Source of the DNA: Prostheceraeus crozeri
Lineage: Eukaryota > Platyhelminthes > Polycladida > Euryleptidae
DNA length: 64,000 nucleotides
Assembly: GCA_907163375.1 (NCBI GenBank)
Contig: CAJQUW010015472.1
Location: forward strand, 215,585-279,584
Direction: 5' to 3'
Under the pieces are notes generated by a model that was not told the origin of the DNA, did no database searches, and saw nothing but the letters and a program-made list of their open reading frames with translations. This document shows positions 26,754 to 35,832 of the stretch, piece by piece (the stretch's first letter is position 1; each line of letters starts with the position of its first letter). A program made the position numbers and the translations under genes.

Positions 26754-26755
26754 TA

Positions 26756-27585
26756 TATTGCTGGGGTTCCCTCATCATGGGATGCTGATTGCTTCGGTTC
26801 CTTTTTTCTATTTTGGAGACACGTTATTTAGAAAAATAGCGAACTGTGTCAATCAATTGATTTGATTCCCTGTCGCGAAGCGAATTACTTATATTAATCA
26901 TAGACTGGCTTCGGTCTACAGAGATTTAATTTGTAGACCTCTTATGCATTACGCAAGTAGCTAGACTACTTTTAGTGAAAATTCGACGGCAGAGAAAATT
27001 GCTTCCGAATGTCAATTGAGCGGGGTATCAAGAGATGGGTGAAATCAACGACAATAGGTCAGCTGTCAAGAACGCTTGGACGGGTCGTAGCAGCGCAGTC
27101 CGTCCGATCTCTTAATGACAACTGCAAGAAATCGACGGTTTTACTATGTGCTAACTCCATTCGATGAGCTACGAGATAATGAATGGCTCATATTAAAAAT
27201 TCTATAGATAGGATTGATTAGATGAACAACGCAATTCCGTGAAGCTTGTTCACATGCGCAGCTGCAGCAAGCCTAAACATGCTTCATAATAAAATTCTGT
27301 CCTACTCAATTATCACCAAATGCTTTTATTAAGTCGAATAATTTTATGAAGACAATTGAAAACTGCATTGCGTTTTCGTCTGCAGAATTATAGGCCAACA
27401 TCGATAATGGGCAAATCCATTTTATAGGATTAACAACATTTATCGAAAATCCTTCTGAACCGATTTTCATAATTTTTTCATCTTGATCCGTAAGATCTCT
27501 CGGTCATTTTCAAATCAATCCAAAAATGTTTGCTTTATGAAAAATTTAGCTCAAGGCAGAAAAGTACCGGTACCAAAAAGCCAAC
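26756..27585. other. Non-coding, nothing recognised
   Basis: No open frame with a domain and no visible repeat between the MITE and the Harbinger element. Confidence 0.4.
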
Positions 27586-27777
27586 CAGGGGCCAATTTTA
27601 TCAATCTACAGCCACAGATCTTCTATACGTGTGTCACAATTGCAGTTCGCTGTGACAGTGATGATGCATTTTATGAAAATTGATCTAGCAATTAACTGTG
27701 ATCTGTGATGAACACATTGTGAACTCAACTTATGTATGACATTGTAAATCAACTTGTGACGATTAACGCATCTTTGC

Positions 27778-27993
27778 ATGCGCCTGCACAGAAATGTCGA
27801 CGCCGCCGCAGCCTTATTCATCAAGCAACTGAACAAATACAAGGATGAGTTGGTGAAGAAGTTCACCAGTGATGTAAAGAAGAAGGATGTATGGAAGACT
27901 ATCCAAGAGGTTCTGTGCGGCAATGGGTTTGCAGGCAGTTTGGGCCAACTGAGGGATCGCGAGCTTCAAAATGCGGCGATCTGCGATGAATGA
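27778..27993 (+). pseudogene. Harbinger Myb/SANT-like DNA-binding fragment
   Basis: The frame begins after a possible non-ATG entry and contains FIKQLNKYKDELVKKFTSDVKKKDVWKTIQEVL. The spacing of K..L..KF and KKxxWxxI resembles the Myb/SANT-like domain encoded by the second gene of PIF/Harbinger elements, whose product helps bring the transposase to its ends. It runs only 71 codons and lacks the rest of the usual protein. It lies divergently from the transposase remnant, as usual for this superfamily. Confidence 0.5.
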
Positions 27994-28156
27994 GGTGGAC
28001 AAAGACGACATGAGATCGGGAGCTGGGCCATACGGTACGTGTGAAACTCACAGAAACTGACGATTTGATGCTCAATCTTCTTGGGAATTAGAAATCGCCA
28101 GTTGCAATGCGCGGAATCGTCATGTGGACCTAAGCCGAAGGAGGATTTGAATCAGT

Positions 28157-28840
28157 TCACATGCATGCATGCTCACCTTTCTGTCTGATAAATCGTGAAA
28201 CCGGAAATCTGTTCTTCATGATGCCGAGTTCGTTCAATAACTGCATGCTCTTGTCGTTGTGTACCTTGTTGAAAGCAATTTCGGCACCTTCCACTTGCCC
28301 CTGAATTGGAGGAATGAGCCAGTTATTGCATGGGTAAATTGAGTCTCCAAGACTGCATCGGGGAAAGGTCTCCAACCACATATTATTTTCGAAGGCTTGA
28401 TAGAGAGATGGACGTCTCAGAGCTCGCATCATTAACATAACAGACCCAGACCAACGAGCATTGAGATAGAAAATTTCGTAATTCGGTCCACATGCAGCTA
28501 GCCATGACAGTCAATATGAATGGCCTTTCTTGTGTCGGTCCATGAATTGATTTTCGAATTCCTTTGCTGCTCGAATGGGAATTCCCCTTGGTGCAGTAGA
28601 TGGAATGTTCTACATCTGGGCATTCTTACACGCTGGGCATTCCTCCCAACTGATAAAATTGTTACGACAGTTCTTGATTTGAAGGCCACCTCACAAATTC
28701 ATCGAACAGTTCCTCGTTGATTGCCGCGACAACCTTCTTTATGATTTGACACATATATGTACTTGCATCCGACGGAACATCACCGTATCGCAGTACTGCC
28801 TCCAAACGCTGTTTGATTCTGCCTAACAGATACTCGGAAG
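28157..28840 (-). pseudogene. HARBI1-like transposase remnant
   Basis: Minus-strand pieces include YGDVPSDASTYMCQIIKKVVAAINEE near the upstream end and, downstream, ALRRPSLYQAFE, LGDSIYPCNNWLIPP and FNKVHNDKSMQLLNELGIMKNRFPV. The last block matches the conserved C-terminal DDE region of HARBI1/PIF nucleases (the GDxxYP..WL and N..H......E...G..K.RF pattern). The region between is in several frames with stops, and the catalytic core is incomplete, so no active enzyme is expected. It is enclosed by the Harbinger inverted repeats. Confidence 0.75.
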
Positions 28841-29059
28841 TTGATGGTTGAAGGCGAAAACGTTGCTGCCAATACTCTCTTCAAAATGTCGCCTTTCCAC
28901 GATTTTTCATGGTCTGCGCTGAGCAGGTTACATGCCGAGCAAGTCCAACAGTGGATCCGTCCATTTTCAGCTATCCTCCTTCCTTGCTCTGTGGAATTTA
29001 TACTGAAAGGGTACTTTCACACAATTTGATTTCATTGATAAAATGGAATTCATCGAATG

Positions 29060-29494
29060 CACTGGGTGACATGCCACGCTCAATTACGCGTAATCCACGC
29101 GTAATCTACGCGAATAATTACACATGACCCTAAACATCCGTGGCTATATGCGTTACATTGCTGCAACATCTGTCGGTATTCCTGTTATACAGACTTTGCG
29201 TCTCATATGTCTGCATATATCGGAGGCTAAACAATGTGATAGGACCTCAATTTCATACTCAGGGAAGACAGAACAATGCTTAGCGGTTCATCCGTGGTTC
29301 AAGCGGCAACGCATACAACTGTGGACGACGCGCAAACCACAAACGCTCGCCCGCGCGTATTCATAAACATTCCCCTTGTTGTAACAGCATCAGATCAAGT
29401 GATTTCTGTCTTTAAGTGCAGCGCGCATGTACGCGCGTAGAAGAATAGGGATGTTTGGGGTGCTCTGTAATTACGCGTGGCTTGTCACCTAGTG
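29060..29494. mobile_element. MITE nested in the Harbinger element, copy 1
   Basis: The ends read CACTGGGTGACATGCCACGC and, from the other side, CACTAGGTGACAAGCCACGC; both continue into AATTAC and ACCC(T/C)AAACATCC. The CACT(R) start and the dinucleotide tg on both sides (29,058-29,059 and 29,495-29,496) suggest a CACTA-like element, though other families are possible. It has no transposase. Confidence 0.5.
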
Positions 29495-29960
29495 TGTTCA
29501 CATGCAGTTTCACACATTACATGCAGACTCAGTTTACAGATTGCATGCAGTGACTGTATCAATTATAATTGATAAAAATTTTTACAGAATAGACTTACAG
29601 TTTCACAGTTTACCACTGCAGATTGATAAAATTGGCCCCAGACTGTAATTTAAGATCGCATTTAAATTGAATTGGAATTTTTCTTCAATTATCCTTTGTC
29701 ACCCAAAAATCTCTGACCGATACATTTTTCTCAACTTAGAAATGATGTTTTTACTTTCTTTATACGACGAAATACATCATTTGTGATTATAGTTGTTGTA
29801 TAAAAAAGAAATTATTAAAAAAGATGAATTTAAAAAATGACCAGCTGTTTCTTCATCGACCAGACTTTTTGATTTTTCTCAAAATTTCAATTTAATGCTG
29901 GAACCATATATTTTTATCCGGATCTCATGAAAATTCACAGAATTATCAATGCGTGATATT

Positions 29961-30398
29961 GCTGCGTAATTCACGCGAATTACGAAGCACCCCAAACATT
30001 CGTGGTTAAGGGAAGTTACCTTTCAAAATCTGTGACTTCCACGCGCGTATACGCGCTGCACTAATTATAGTCAGCAATCACGTGATCTGATGCTATCAAG
30101 ACATGGGGGAAGTTTATGAATACGTGCGGGCGAGCGTTTATAGTTTACACGTCTTCTACGGCTTTCCACGCCGCTTCAACCGCTTCGCATGTTATGTCTG
30201 CCGAGCATGAAATTGAGGTCCTATATCACAGTGCTTAGCCTCTGATACATAGACACATGACGCAGAGTCAGGACTGCCGACAGATGCTGCAGTAATGCCA
30301 CGCGTACCACGGATGTTTTTAGGTCCCAAACATCCGTGGTTACGCGTGACATTACTGCAACCCTAAACTTTAGGGTCATGTGTAATTACGCGTGGCAT
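29961..30398. mobile_element. Same MITE family, copy 2 in opposite orientation
   Basis: This is an inverted, diverged copy of 29,073-29,481: it shares AACGCTCGCCCGC, GACCTCAATTTCATGC-like and ACATCCGTGG blocks. It lacks the outer CACTRGGTGACA part. Copies 1 and 2 together could fold into a hairpin with a 470-bp loop. It lies outside the Harbinger boundaries. Confidence 0.6.
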
Positions 30399-30530
30399 CC
30401 CGGCCAACAAAAAACCTGACTGCTACGTAGCAGCAAGGTAGCGCCGCTATTGATTCGTAGCAGATACGTGGCATTTGGCGCACCCAGCTACGCAGCAAAA
30501 TTACCGTATGGCAACCTATCTGCTACCTGG

Positions 30531-30705
30531 CAGCTACTTTAATGCTACCTTCGCTACTTTGCAGCTACTTTGATGCTACCTTCACTACCTAGCAGCTGAT
30601 GCTACCTTCACTACCTTGCAGCTACTTTGATGCTACCTTCGCTACCTTGCAGCTACTTTAATGCTACCTTGCGGCTACTTAAATGCTACTATTGCTACCT
30701 TGCAG
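30531..30705. repeat. Minisatellite, about 31-bp units
   Basis: About five to six imperfect copies of CAGCTACTTTGATGCTACCT followed by TCGCTACCTTG. A related GCTACGTAGCAG palindrome lies just upstream (30,422-30,433). The sequence is non-coding. Confidence 0.8.
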
Positions 30706-31068
30706 TTTTACTCGAATGCTAGTATGGCTTGTAGTTGTTCAAATGTTACTTGCTAATGCCACCTCACCTCAACATCTGCTATTGCGTTTTTAGCTTAGTT
30801 CTGCACAAAAAACCCTCTTACAGCTATGCATCACAGATTTCATTCGAAAACAGACACTATATAAATAAAATTTATTATAATCATTGGGTGCGGATGGAGC
30901 AGTCTGTCATCGTCTCTCCAGACGCCGTGGAGCCTGGTTCATCCAGTTCACGATCAGCTTCCTCACGGCATCTTGGCCCTCCTTGATCCCGTTTCGACGT
31001 AGTGCTTCTGTAATAAAACCACATGTGACATCAGGGCTGGAACAATTACAGTAATTCCAATTGTGATT

Positions 31069-32060
31069 AGTAGTAAGTAAAACTCCACTTCTGGATAGCG
31101 CAAGATGGCCGCCATCGCTGACGTCCCCCCCCTCTGGCACGGCAGAGTGTCGTGGTCGGCCGCCGTGGTGCTTCGGGTCTGAGTCCCCCCCCTCTGGAAC
31201 GACAGAGGTTGTGGTCTGTCGTGGTGTGCCGGCCAGGTGGGTTCACGTTCACAACATGTTCGCTGACTCCCCCCCCTCTGCAACGACAGAGTGTGAGACT
31301 CGGGTGAGTTGGTCCGACCGCCTGGTTGACGTGGGCGACCGTCTAGGTTGACGTGGGCGACCGCCAGGATTAGTCTTGAGGCTATAGTGTGTGATGTTTT
31401 TCGTGCAATCTGCTGAATGTTGGGTTGTAAAATGGGTTGTTTCGAGTGGAAGGAGTGGTCGGATGAGAAAACGGAGGTCGGATTCGTATTCAGCGTGAAA
31501 TTCTGCATCGGTAGGGTGAGTTTCGAGTCAATCGGTGAGAAAAAATTTTCAACATTTTTCGAAAAACGACAGAGTTAGAATTTGGGACGTTTTGGTGTGT
31601 AGCGTCAAAACGAAGCATCGGATGAGAAAACGGAGGCCAGATTCGGATTCAGCGTGAAATTCTGCATCGGTAGGGTGAGTTTCAAGTCAATCGGAGAGAA
31701 AAAATTTTCGGCTGACGTCCCCCCCCTTGGACAGCTTGCTTCGATTTTGGCTTCCAGTGGACGGATTTTGTCGTGCGATAGCTCGTTTGAAAGCTAAGAG
31801 TGAGACAAATTCAGTGAAAGAATCGGCTTGTTCCTATCTGTCTTCGTTCAAAAGTTAGAGCGGTTACAAGATTTTAGGTCGGAGCTCGCTTACTTGAAAA
31901 AATCCTAAGTGTCAGAGTGACTTTGTATGGGTAAAATTTTGAAAATTTTCCAAAGTGTGGAATTTCGACCTGGGACCGCCACCAAAACATTTTTCATCAA
32001 ATTTCAATGACCCCCCCCCCCGACAGCAATCTTCTAACTTTGGTTCCAGTGGACGGATTT
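31069..32060 (+). repeat. Left terminal inverted repeat of the Polinton
   Basis: About 1 kb, matching the complement of roughly 54,115-55,104. Within its first 230 bp are three iterations of a C-run followed by CTCTG..ACG.CAGAG (31,120-31,147, 31,181-31,208, 31,265-31,291). Further in, modules such as CGACAGAGTTAGAATTTGGG and TGGACGGATTTTGTCGTGCG recur again at 32,050-32,240, just past the repeat. Confidence 0.85.
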
Positions 32061-32284
32061 TGTCGTGCGATAGCTCGTTTGAAAGCTAAGAGTGAGACAA
32101 ATTCAGTGAAAGAATCGGCTTGTTCGTATCTGCCTTCGTTTAGATGTGAGACGCCATTTAAGATTTTGGGACATTGGCGAAAAACGACAGAGTTAGAATT
32201 TGGGACGTTTTGGGCTGTAGCTTCAAAACGAAGCATCGGATTGGAAAACGGAGGCCAGATTTGGAATCAGCTTGATGTTATTGT

Positions 32285-32330
32285 CCAATGAGGATCATCA
32301 TCCAATGAGAATCAAGCATTTCTTTATAAA
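32285..32330 (+). promoter_or_regulatory. CCAAT-TATA promoter of the leftmost Polinton gene
   Basis: Two CCAAT boxes (32,285-32,289 and 32,302-32,306) precede TATAAATA (32,325-32,332), about 100 bp before the putative start codon at 32,433. The CATCCAATGA context is shared with the promoter of the polymerase gene at the other end. Confidence 0.6.
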
Positions 32331-32432
32331 TAGCGAGCCTTCCACAGTGAGAATCATTCCATCGTTGAATCACACGAGTGACGGACGCACATTTTCTCTC
32401 TCCCTAGTTCCCTGTTCTATTATCCAACTAAA

Positions 32433-33208
32433 ATGGTAAGTCGCTACTTCCCTCCCTCTCCTCCCTTGAACGTAAACTTAATACAATCTTTTTTCATTTT
32501 CAGGCATCTACTCCATCTGCTGCACTAGTAGGACAAAATGGCGGTCAAACGTTACAAGGTTCGCTACGGTCAGATCATCTACAACTGAGGCCAGTGGAAG
32601 AAACAACCAAGGTACATAATCCTACACCGCTACAGCGTAAATTTAAACAAGCCTTGCGTTATGATGATCATAGCGTAGTACTCCAAACGGGAATGCTCCC
32701 TTCCACGGATGTCAAGATAATGCACAATCAGTATGGGGACTACATACTGATCCCCGTGAGTCCGTACATTCGCCACCAACTTGATGTTATTGAGGAGTAC
32801 GTGACATTAAATATGGACATTCCTACTCCTCTTGCTCAAGAGTGGAAGGCTAGAGATGACAAGGATACTCCCTATAGAAAGATTTGGGATGGTAATCACA
32901 TTTGCCTACCGGTATCACATTGGTGTACTTACTATAAGAAGGATGGAGATCATTCAATACCCATCAGATGTGATGAGCTCGGAGAAGGTACTTGGGATAT
33001 CCTTTTCAAAGTGAATGGGCTATATTATGGTCGACACAAGGATAATAAAATAGCCTCTCTCTCCATGCATATGGAATCCATCCTATATATTCCGAAACCA
33101 CCCAACGTGGACGACATAATTGATCAAATCCTTAACAGCAGGGGTACGAAGCGCAAGTCGGAGAAGAATGCTACATCAAAACGCAAATCAAAGAAGGAGA
33201 ATTGCTAG
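32433..33208 (+). CDS. Polinton protein with basic C-terminus, possible DNA-binding role
   Basis: A protein of about 220 residues, first gene inside the left terminal repeat. The best start is a tiny leader exon ending in ATG (32,433-32,435), then a 68-bp intron with GTAAGT donor and a T-rich tract ending in CAG (intron 32,436-32,503). The open frame then runs to 33,208. The C-terminus is a Lys/Arg-rich tail (KRKSEKNATSKRKSKKE) that may bind DNA or act in nuclear import. Its block LYYGRHKDNKIASLSMHMESILYIPKP is clearly related to LYIGSHGSTGKVASLQMKVLQVVYEPLP in the gene at 62,208-62,942 of the second element, so it is a conserved family. I do not recognise a named domain; a single-strand-binding role is a guess from the fold-like pattern and basic tail. 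Confidence 0.7.
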
Positions 33209-33240
33209 TCCTTTCCTAACTCTACCCTATGACAATTCGC

Positions 33241-33368
33241 TTATGTGCTTTGAGTGTCGTAGACGTGGTCTTATTAGATACATTTTACTTCTTCGTTGCC
33301 ATCATATCATTTGTGTATTTTGTCGTGAAAAGCATCGATGTAATTCTTCATTTTGTAATATGTTATAG
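33241..33368 (+). CDS. Short RING-like cysteine cluster protein
   Basis: From the ATG at 33,241 a 42-residue frame reads CFEC....LLRCHHIICVFCREKHRCNSSFC. The spacing CxxC...CxHxxCxxC...C is that of a RING/U-box-like metal site. The frame is open further upstream, overlapping the end of the preceding gene, but no homology supports that part. It could be a relic of a RING E3 ligase gene or a real small protein. Two other RING-like proteins occur near (34,452) and in the second element (60,293), so zinc-finger proteins of this type recur in these elements. Confidence 0.4.
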
Positions 33369-33420
33369 AACGTTTCCTTAGATGTGTAAATTTCCGTTTT
33401 AGGCTTCTATCATCATTTTT

Positions 33421-33951
33421 ATGGATTGTGAGGGTGAACCTGTACAGGAGCTCAGTGCTATTGCTATGAACAATTGGACATATCAGATTGTTAGTGTCTA
33501 TCATCAACATGCCAACTGCGATCCCAATGTTGATCAATGGGCGAGAAAACACATTCATGGACATAATCTGAAATATTTGCAAGACTATGGCTTTTCTTGT
33601 GAAGGTGCTCTTCTTATTGACTTTAAACGATGGTTAGCTGCTTTCAATGTTATACGCATCTTTTGTAATAATCCTGGTAAGGAGAGGAAAGTATTTCCCA
33701 ATCTAATCATTGATGATATTTTGCTCCCGCCTTGGGATAGTAGAGTGAATCAACATTATCATGAAGTCACGAAACGTTTTAAGGATTTGTGTGTTCCTAT
33801 TTTGTCTGTTCGTTGTAGTAGCTACGTTCATAACCAATGCTTCTTTCCTCCTTACCTCAACACTGCCAAAGTCCTGTATGGTTATCATTGCTCGCTGTAT
33901 GATAGTTATCAGCTGTATCTATTTTATCTGTTTCAAACCATTGATTTATAA
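33421..33951 (+). CDS. DEDDh-type exonuclease-like protein
   Basis: A 176-residue protein. It starts with MDCEGEPVQELSAI, giving the DxE of motif I; RIFCNNPGKERK and NLIIDDILLPPW cover the middle; and GYHCSLYDSYQLYLFY near the C-terminus gives the HxxxxD of motif III. WARKHIHGHNL (residues 41-51) is a further conserved block that I associate with this family in invertebrate element-borne proteins. A 3'-5' exonuclease separate from the polymerase could trim or proofread DNA; that role is inferred. It lies on the same strand as, and close to, its neighbours, with an independent ATG after a short T-rich gap. Confidence 0.55.
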   Translation: MDCEGEPVQELSAIAMNNWTYQIVSVYHQHANCDPNVDQWARKHIHGHNLKYLQDYGFSCEGALLIDFKRWLAAFNVIRIFCNNPGKERKVFPNLIIDDILLPPWDSRVNQHYHEVTKRFKDLCVPILSVRCSSYVHNQCFFPPYLNTAKVLYGYHCSLYDSYQLYLFYLFQTIDL

Positions 33952-34038
33952 TGTACGCTTGTTACCGTTATTCAATAAATGTTACTATGAGAAGAGTTGT
34001 TGTTTTCATGCAATGGATGGGTTAGATAAAGGGCGATC

Positions 34039-34449
34039 ATGTCTTTCTCAAACGACTGCGGAACATTACGTTTTCATAGGCAAAGTTTAAAAGGAGCTGT
34101 TCAAGATTATGTGATAAAATTTCATAAAGATGAGACCGACATCGAAGCAGTGGTCGATGATGCTAGCACTCTTTTTCTAGAATTAATGAATACATTCTCT
34201 GATAGCATTATCATGGCGCGATTAGTTGCGAAAATTAAGTTTAGTCATTTTGGAAAGCAAGAGGTGGAAAGTCGCTCTTTCCATTTTGCTTCTTACTCAA
34301 TGGAAGTGGTAGATCACCCCCAAGAATTTTTTAAAAGGCATATGATAAAAATTGCTGAACGTCTTAACGCATTTAACCATCATGGTAGCAGTCTAGTGAT
34401 TGAAGCGATTTCAGATATTCACATTCAACTTTCCATAAAGAAAAATTGA
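34039..34449 (+). CDS. Conserved Polinton protein of unknown function
   Basis: A 136-residue frame. The pattern LRFHRQSLKGAVQDYVIKFH...D..TLFLELMNTF......ARLVAKIKF followed by FHFAS......EFFKRHMIKIAERLNAFNHHGSSLVIEAI resembles the N-terminal domain seen upstream of polymerase-like regions in many Polinton-derived animal proteins (ending GSGWxIxxI). No catalytic motif is visible. It ends four bases before the next start codon, so the genes are tightly packed. Confidence 0.5.
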   Translation: MSFSNDCGTLRFHRQSLKGAVQDYVIKFHKDETDIEAVVDDASTLFLELMNTFSDSIIMARLVAKIKFSHFGKQEVESRSFHFASYSMEVVDHPQEFFKRHMIKIAERLNAFNHHGSSLVIEAISDIHIQLSIKKN

Positions 34450-34451
34450 AA

Positions 34452-34775
34452 ATGCAGTGGTACTTGATTGTAGCACAACTGGTTTTCGAGCTATGTCTGC
34501 TCACTCTCGAAGTATATTCCTTCTGTACATGCGTCTATTATTTAGAAAAGGCTAGCAAATTCATATCTTCAAAAAGACTTGCTATAGACAACAGTAACGG
34601 TGAAACTATGTGTTGCGATGTATGTAAGCGAAAGGATGGAAATGAAAAGCGCATCTTCAAGAGATGTAAGCATGCTTTTTGTCAACGCTGTTTCATACGT
34701 AATTGCATTCAACTTTGCCAATGTAACCACTGTGATATTGCTCATTTCGAGTGTCACTTATGTCGCAATAGTTAG
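34452..34775 (+). CDS. Membrane-anchored RING-like protein
   Basis: About 107 residues. An N-terminal hydrophobic stretch (MQWYLIVAQLVFELCLLTLEV) could be a signal anchor. The C-terminal half is a cysteine cluster, CCDVCKRKDGN...FKRCKHAFCQRC...CQCNHCDIAHFECHLC, with a RING-type CxxC...CxHxxCxxC core and extra cysteines. A membrane-bound E3 ligase acting on host proteins would fit, but this is inferred from spacing only. It starts just after the preceding stop. Confidence 0.5.
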   Translation: MQWYLIVAQLVFELCLLTLEVYSFCTCVYYLEKASKFISSKRLAIDNSNGETMCCDVCKRKDGNEKRIFKRCKHAFCQRCFIRNCIQLCQCNHCDIAHFECHLCRNS

Positions 34776-34826
34776 TACCTATGCAAATGTGGTAAAGATA
34801 GGTTTTAGCAAAGACTAACACGGAAA

Positions 34827-35183
34827 ATGGCGAAACGTAAAATGACGAAACGTAAAAGTCAAAAGTTTTCTTCAGCCATTCAAGCTCTCCGACGAATGAA
34901 AGCAAATCAGCGATACAATGCTATACGACATGCTAACGATAAATTCATTTGTGAAATTATTTCTCATGTGAGGAAGTTGAGGACGAAGAAATTAGCGCCA
35001 AAACAACGAAAGTTACTTAAGCGATATGCTACGAAATTGCGTTTCATCTCCAATCCTAAAGTCACCCTTCAAAGAAAGAGGAAAACTCTAACACAAAAGG
35101 GCGGTTTCCTTTCAGCAATACTTCCAATGATAGCTCCTGCCGTGGGCAACCTATTGGGTAATATCTTTGGCTCTAAGCGTTAA
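34827..35183 (+). CDS. Basic core protein with protease-site and amphipathic tail
   Basis: A 118-residue protein. The first 85 residues are strongly basic (KRKMTKRKSQKFSSAIQAL...RKLRTKKLAPKQRKLLKRY). Then comes QKGGF, which fits the xGG-x cleavage rule of adenovirus-type proteases, followed by a hydrophobic, probably membrane-active tail (LSAILPMIAPAVGNLLGNIFG). This layout resembles virion core and lytic peptides of adenoviruses and adintoviruses. A homologue with the same order lies at 61,664-62,056. It is directly followed by the packaging ATPase, as in the second element. Confidence 0.6.
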   Translation: MAKRKMTKRKSQKFSSAIQALRRMKANQRYNAIRHANDKFICEIISHVRKLRTKKLAPKQRKLLKRYATKLRFISNPKVTLQRKRKTLTQKGGFLSAILPMIAPAVGNLLGNIFGSKR

Positions 35184-35214
35184 TTATGCAAATGTTGAAT
35201 CTCAAAGTGATAAA

Positions 35215-35832
35215 ATGGATTTCAGACTTCAATGTGATAAAGTTCTGACTGTATCAGGTCCATCTCATGCAGGTAAAACTGTTTTCACGCTGAATTTATT
35301 GGATAAAAGAAGGGAGTTGTTTAAGGAACCTATCAATCGAGTGATTTGGTGTTATGGTATTTATCAACCGTCGCTGTTTCAGGAATTGCAAAGTCGCAAC
35401 TTTATTCGACATGAAGGAATTATTCCAGTGGATAAACTTCAGTCTAATGATGTTGTTGTATTGGATGATTTATTAAAAGAAAGTAAGAATTCAAAAGATG
35501 TTACAGATATGTTCACTCGCGCAGCACACCATAAAAGGTGCTTTATCATCTATATCACACAAAATTTGTTTCCTGATGGAAAAGAAGCTCGTACACGAAA
35601 CCTGAATACACACTATTATGCTATTTTCAAGAATCCGCGAGATAAAAGTCAATTTGAAATTTTAGCGCGACAAGTTGCACCCAGAGGATCAAAAGCCTTA
35701 ATTGAAATTTTTCAAGCAGCTACTGAAAAACCATACGGTTACTTATTCATTGACTTTACGCAAGAGTGTCCGGAAGAATTTAGATTTCGAAGTGATATTT
35801 TGAAAACTCCCATGATTATCTACAAACTATGA
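35215..35832 (+). CDS. A32/FtsK-type genome packaging ATPase
   Basis: About 205 residues from the ATG at 35,215 (the frame is open further upstream but only over the end of the previous gene). Walker A is GPSHAGKT (near residue 17) and Walker B VVVLDDL; after it come FTRAAHH, IIYITQNLF and RNLNTHYYAIFKNPRD, typical of the HerA/FtsK packaging ATPases of Polintons, adintoviruses and large DNA viruses. The enzyme would pump element DNA into capsids. The copy at 63,084-63,719 is a clear homologue. The stop overlaps the next start (ATGAG). Confidence 0.9.
   Translation: MDFRLQCDKVLTVSGPSHAGKTVFTLNLLDKRRELFKEPINRVIWCYGIYQPSLFQELQSRNFIRHEGIIPVDKLQSNDVVVLDDLLKESKNSKDVTDMFTRAAHHKRCFIIYITQNLFPDGKEARTRNLNTHYYAIFKNPRDKSQFEILARQVAPRGSKALIEIFQAATEKPYGYLFIDFTQECPEEFRFRSDILKTPMIIYKL

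Larger units (their letters stand above)
27589..29638. mobile_element. PIF/Harbinger transposon, decayed
   Basis: The ends GGGCCAATTTTATCAATCT and its inverted copy AGATTGATAAAATTGGCCC bound a 2,050-bp element. The trimer cag lies directly outside both (27,586-27,588 and 29,639-29,641), consistent with the 3-bp target duplication of this superfamily. Inside are a plus-strand Myb/SANT-like fragment and a minus-strand HARBI1-like transposase remnant, the usual two-gene content of autonomous copies. A MITE is inserted near the right end (29,060-29,494). Confidence 0.85.

Noticed and set aside
30531-30705. CRISPR-like array
   Set aside because: The 31-bp units are contiguous, without unique spacers, in an animal genome; this is a minisatellite.
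30963-31508. A 181-codon minus-strand frame across the left Polinton end
   Set aside because: It crosses the insertion boundary and the terminal repeat and reads through the C-run iterations, so it is not a gene. The mirrored frame at 54,644-54,922 is rejected for the same reason.
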